64,000 bases of DNA from Sediminitomix flava (GTDB taxonomy: Bacteria; Bacteroidota; Bacteroidia; Cytophagales; Flammeovirgaceae): assembly GCF_003149185.1 (NCBI RefSeq), contig NZ_QGDO01000007.1:62001-126000 (forward strand). Reading direction: 5' to 3'. The notes under the pieces are model-generated. The model was not told where the DNA came from. It saw nothing but the letters and a program-made list of their open reading frames with translations, and ran no database searches. Of the stretch, positions 61,017 to 64,000 are shown one piece after another. Both the position numbers and the translations under genes were made by a program. The number at the start of each line of letters is the position of its first letter. Positions within the stretch are counted from its first letter, which is position 1.

Positions 61017-61032
61017 TTAGAGCATGCTCTAA
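61017..61032. promoter_or_regulatory. 16-bp perfect palindrome, candidate operator
   Basis: TTAGAGCATGCTCTAA is fully self-complementary and lies 5 bases before a perfect -7 match (TACTTTTG, 61038-61045) and 15 bases before the ATG at 61048. A dimeric regulator bound here would be well placed to control the operon. Confidence 0.5.
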
Positions 61033-61037
61033 ACTAT

Positions 61038-61045
61038 TACTTTTG
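61038..61045 (+). promoter_or_regulatory. -7-like element next to the REC-transferase start
   Basis: TACTTTTG matches TAnnTTTG but ends only 2 bases before the ATG, so it can work only if the transcript is leaderless or nearly so. It may be chance. Confidence 0.3.
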
Positions 61046-61047
61046 CT

Positions 61048-62235
61048 ATGAAAGAATACAAACTACTACTGATTGACGATGACCATTTCATGAGGGAATT
61101 CTTGGCATCATTCCTTACTGAAAAATTTGAAATATCAGTACTAGATGATGCAAACAAAGCATTGAAGGAATTAGAGGATATCAATCCAGATCTAATTATT
61201 ATCGATTTGAATATGCCTAAAATGGATGGCTATACTTTCATCCAACTGATAAAGGCTAATTCTGAACTAGCTCACTTTCCTGTAATGGTACTGTCGAGTA
61301 GTGAACAGAGTTCCGATCGTATAAAGTGTTTGAAGGCTGGAGCAGAAGATTTCCTTTTAAAACCGTTCAACCCTGAAGAACTTGAGATTAAGATCTCTAA
61401 AATTATTGAAAAGAATAATGATCAAAACTCAGGAAATCAGCAGAAGCCTAAGACGGTAAAAAAGAAGAAATCTTCATGGATTAAGAGAGCTTTTGATATC
61501 GGGATTTCTTTTGGGCTACTTCTAGTACTTTCTCCAATACTTATTTTAGTCGCAATCTTAATTCGGATAGAATCCCCAGGTAGTGTGTTTTATACTTCCA
61601 AACGCATTGGTTCAGACTACAAGATTTTTGACTTCTACAAGTTTCGTAGTATGTCCAATAATGCTGATGCAAAGCTAAGTCAACTCTCACACCTGAATCA
61701 GTATGCAAATGAGGGTGTAGATGAAGATTTGGCTGAAGAACCTGTTATGGAAGACATTTGTGAGGATTGTAAACTTTCGAACGGAGGAGTGTGTAAAAAT
61801 GAAGTGGTAAAAGATGGGCAAGTTTTCTGTGAGAAAGTACACTTGCACCTCAAGAAAATGGATGAAGGTTCTGCTTTTGTGAAAATCAGCAATGACCCAA
61901 GGGTGACAAAGATTGGGAAATTCATCAGAAATACGAGTATCGATGAGTTACCTCAACTATTTAATGTTCTGAAAGGGGATATGTCTTTGGTTGGAAATCG
62001 TCCTTTGCCTTTGTATGAAGCAGAAAAATTGACTCAAGATGAATATGTAAAGCGTTTTAGAGCTCCTGCTGGAATTACAGGTCTTTGGCAAGTAACTAAA
62101 CGCGGAAAGAAAGATATGTCTGAAGAGGAAAGAAAGGAATTGGATATAGAATATGCAAAGAATCAGTCATTATGGCTAGACATGAAAATTCTTCTGATGA
62201 CCTTCCCTGCCTTGCTACAGAAGGATGATGTTTAA
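61048..62235 (+). CDS. receiver-domain/phosphoglycosyl transferase fusion (sugar transferase) with Cys insertion
   Basis: A 395-residue fusion. Residues 1-120 form a CheY-like receiver: acidic pocket D10-D12, phospho-acceptor D53 (IIIDLNMPKMDGY), S83 and K105. After a Lys-rich linker (130-142) comes a monotopic phosphoglycosyl transferase of the WbaP/ExoY family: membrane hairpin 150-172, basic motif SKRIGSDYKIFDFYKFRSM, catalytic Asp-Glu dyad D299-E300 in SIDELPQLFNVLKGDMSLVG, and APAGITGLWQV. Between them, at about 203-275, is an insertion with four cysteines (C238, C241, C249, C261). It would attach the first sugar phosphate to undecaprenyl phosphate. No DNA-binding domain. It heads the polysaccharide operon. 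Confidence 0.9.
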   Translation: MKEYKLLLIDDDHFMREFLASFLTEKFEISVLDDANKALKELEDINPDLIIIDLNMPKMDGYTFIQLIKANSELAHFPVMVLSSSEQSSDRIKCLKAGAEDFLLKPFNPEELEIKISKIIEKNNDQNSGNQQKPKTVKKKKSSWIKRAFDIGISFGLLLVLSPILILVAILIRIESPGSVFYTSKRIGSDYKIFDFYKFRSMSNNADAKLSQLSHLNQYANEGVDEDLAEEPVMEDICEDCKLSNGGVCKNEVVKDGQVFCEKVHLHLKKMDEGSAFVKISNDPRVTKIGKFIRNTSIDELPQLFNVLKGDMSLVGNRPLPLYEAEKLTQDEYVKRFRAPAGITGLWQVTKRGKKDMSEEERKELDIEYAKNQSLWLDMKILLMTFPALLQKDDV

Positions 62236-62293
62236 AACGATTGTCGGTTATTAATTTCTTTTGATTAAATGTCTAATAAGATTGTAACTGCCA

Positions 62294-63031
62294 ATGAAGC
62301 AAATTCTACTCTCACTACTTTTATTTTATTCTCTAACCTCAAGTGCACAAGAATATTCATTAGATAAAATAGCAGATCGTACGCTGTTAGATTCTCTAGT
62401 AGTACGTGCTATGGGACAGTCTAATGAGATCAAGAATCTTTTGATTTTAAGAGAACAGAAACAAGAAAAGTTGAAAATTCAGCGTAAAAGTTGGATGGAG
62501 AGCTTTAGTGTTGGCTTACAATTCTTCAATTTTGATAATACAAATGCAGATTTAGGACCTCAATTAGGTATTCTATCTAATGTTTCTGGAGGACTATCAT
62601 TAAGCATTTACAGTATTTTTACTCGTAAAAATCGAGTGGCGATTGCTGAAAAAGATATCCTTGTGACAGAGAATGCCATTAGAGATTCTGAAATCAGTGT
62701 TCGTAAAGATATTGAAGATAAATATTTGGCATATCTACAAGTCCTAGAAGTTTTAAAATACCGACAAGAAGCACTTGATCGTCTTGAAGAACAGGAAATT
62801 TTATTAAAACTAAAGTTTACCAAAGGTGAAGCGACCTATCAAGATGTAATTAGTGTGACCTCAGCAATCAATCAGACCCAAGAAGCTTTAATAGCAGCTA
62901 AAATTGAAAAATCAAGAATCTATCGTGACATCAAGTACATGACTGAAGAAATGCCTTCTATCAGACTTGAGCAAGACCAGTTATTTGAAGAAGAAGGAGA
63001 TTATGAAGAAAGTGATGAAGATGAATGGTAG
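62294..63031 (+). CDS. half-length TolC-like outer membrane protein
   Basis: A 245-residue exported protein (signal MKQILLSLLLFYSLTSSAQ). The body is helical coiled coil with TolC-like heptads (KDIEDKYLAYLQVLEVLKYR, KLKFTKGEATYQDVISVTSA) and a beta segment (VGLQFFNFDNTNADLGPQLG). This is one repeat of the two that make a normal TolC protomer of about 450 residues. The C-terminus is strongly acidic. It lies 58 bases after the transferase and 30 bases before the Wzz-like gene, so it is probably part of polysaccharide export. I found no frameshifted second half in the short gaps. Confidence 0.75.
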   Translation: MKQILLSLLLFYSLTSSAQEYSLDKIADRTLLDSLVVRAMGQSNEIKNLLILREQKQEKLKIQRKSWMESFSVGLQFFNFDNTNADLGPQLGILSNVSGGLSLSIYSIFTRKNRVAIAEKDILVTENAIRDSEISVRKDIEDKYLAYLQVLEVLKYRQEALDRLEEQEILLKLKFTKGEATYQDVISVTSAINQTQEALIAAKIEKSRIYRDIKYMTEEMPSIRLEQDQLFEEEGDYEESDEDEW

Positions 63032-63061
63032 TAAGATCGATAGATTAAAAAATCATTTGAT

Positions 63062-64000
63062 ATGATTTATAAGATACTCATTAGAGCTGTTATCAAGTCA
63101 TGGAAACTTTGGATGGCAGTGCCAATTGTAGCCGTAGGGCTTGTAATTTTCCTCACTAGAGATCTTGAAAAGAGATATATCACAAATGCTCGTATCTATG
63201 TAAATCTTCAGACGGATGGAAGTACAAGTGTTTCTGGTGCATCTGTGAAGCAATTTGAAATAGGTATCTACTTTGACAATATGATCGAATTGCTAAAATC
63301 TAGGAATTCTATTGAAAAAGTAAGACTTCGAATTTTAAAAGAGGCACTTGAGGGTAAGCATGACTTTATCGACTTTGAAGGTTATGAGAATCTGAAAGAT
63401 AATGACAGTATCAATCATCGGATAGAAGAACTTAGTGTAAAAGATCAACAGCTAGATCTTAGAAATAACATAGATAATCAGATTCATAATTTACTTGAGG
63501 ATAATAGGTGCTCGTTCGAAGAATTGACTGAAAATCTTAAAGTTTCAAAGATCGGGAAAAGTAATTTTCTAACGCTTACCATAGAGTCTGAAAACCCCTA
63601 TAAATGTGTTTATTTACTTGAGCTTTACATTGATACACTCATCAATCAAAATAAAACATTAGGAAGGGAGCGAATCAGTAATAATCGAAGAATGATAGAA
63701 CGATTGTTGAATGATTCTAAAGCCAAACTTGATGAAAAGATTAAGAATCTTGAAAGCTTTAAGATTGAAAATAATATCATCAATCTAGGAGAACATACGA
63801 AAGCTATTGTTACTCAGATAGTAAATATGGAGGTGAAGTTAGTTCACCTAAAAGAGTCTCAAGCGGCAAATAATGAGGCTCTTACTCATATTTTAGAGAC
63901 ATTACAAAAAGATAACCCAGGACCATTAGAGTTTTCAAATAACCTCAGGGTATTAAGCTTAAAGGATAGTTTGGTGGCTCTGAATGCTGATTTGGTGATC
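63062..64000 (+). CDS. Wzz/GumC-like polysaccharide chain-length or export protein, 3'-truncated by window edge
   Basis: The frame runs from the ATG at 63062 to the window end (313 codons, no stop). An N-terminal membrane segment (LWMAVPIVAVGLVIFLT) with following RDLEKRYITNARIYVNLQ matches the Wzz domain of polysaccharide co-polymerases. A long helical coiled-coil region follows (ERLLNDSKAKLDEKIKNLES). The C-terminal second membrane segment and any kinase domain lie outside the window. It sits 30 bases after the half TolC gene in the same operon. Confidence 0.8.
   Translation, partial: MIYKILIRAVIKSWKLWMAVPIVAVGLVIFLTRDLEKRYITNARIYVNLQTDGSTSVSGASVKQFEIGIYFDNMIELLKSRNSIEKVRLRILKEALEGKHDFIDFEGYENLKDNDSINHRIEELSVKDQQLDLRNNIDNQIHNLLEDNRCSFEELTENLKVSKIGKSNFLTLTIESENPYKCVYLLELYIDTLINQNKTLGRERISNNRRMIERLLNDSKAKLDEKIKNLESFKIENNIINLGEHTKAIVTQIVNMEVKLVHLKESQAANNEALTHILETLQKDNPGPLEFSNNLRVLSLKDSLVALNADLVI

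Larger units (their letters stand above)
60682..61047. other. regulatory region upstream of the polysaccharide locus
   Basis: 366 bases containing the phhA terminator, two copies of TAATTTTTGA (about 60870 and 60914), an 11-bp hairpin (60945-60981) and a perfect 16-bp palindrome (61017-61032). No frame of note. Confidence 0.55.

Noticed and set aside
62294-63031. Half TolC as a frameshifted full-length gene
   Set aside because: The gaps on both sides (58 and 30 bases) are too short for a missing second half and the next gene starts at once.

Overview
The window is AT-rich chromosomal DNA from a member of the Bacteroidota, most likely a marine Cytophagales (Flammeovirga-like) species; this placement is inferred. 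Support comes from a type IX secretion (T9SS) sorting domain, an OMP_b-brl_3-type TonB-dependent receptor, a BACON-like lipoprotein, the long three-domain form of IspG, DUF4293, DUF6261 and DUF6913-like proteins, and many matches to the Bacteroidota -7 promoter element TAnnTTTG in place of Shine-Dalgarno leaders. I found no rRNA, tRNA, CRISPR array, insertion sequence or prophage.

Layout. 1-6.0 kb: the end of a sensor histidine kinase, a DCC-family protein, a sugar-nucleotide reductase, a very basic secreted repeat protein, a Cys/Met-metabolism PLP enzyme and ferrochelatase. 6.2-10.9 kb: a compact carotenoid operon (crtI, crtB, idi, crtZ, heterodimer-type lycopene cyclase, then a DUF1353-like gene) that would make zeaxanthin. 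10.9-11.4 kb: a gap with several hairpins ending in a strong terminator, a candidate non-coding RNA. 11.5-31 kb: a TonB receptor, small envelope proteins, hrpB, an aminotransferase, a divergent enolase with a basic tail, ispG (MEP pathway, feeding the carotenoid genes), proline dehydrogenase, nitroreductase, thioredoxin, a GT-C glycosyltransferase, a TyrA-like prephenate dehydrogenase with a possible attenuator leader, and a TPR protein. 31-46 kb: HIT protein, ligA, HAD phosphatase, lipoprotein hydrolase, folK, rlmD, a SiaC-like protein, lipoproteins and smc. 46-48.7 kb: a DUF6261 gene between a 91-nt hairpin and an array of seven degenerate inverted-repeat arms, then a dienelactone hydrolase. 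49-56 kb: a 1,693-residue T9SS-exported protein with three GH26-like catalytic domains, followed by a secreted metallophosphoesterase. 56-61 kb: queA, an NlpC/P60 peptidase, a beta-barrel protein and phenylalanine hydroxylase. 61-64 kb: the start of an exopolysaccharide locus.

The most unusual gene is at 61048-62235. It fuses a response-regulator receiver domain to a membrane phosphoglycosyl transferase that also carries a four-cysteine insertion, and it heads an operon with a half-length TolC-like protein and a Wzz/GumC-like chain-length protein that runs off the right edge. A perfect 16-bp palindrome and an 11-bp hairpin lie just upstream. This is the best candidate for an undescribed arrangement: possible phosphorylation-controlled initiation of polysaccharide synthesis. 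Second-line candidates are the DUF6261 repeat neighbourhood, the structured gap at 10.9-11.4 kb and the tyrA leader.
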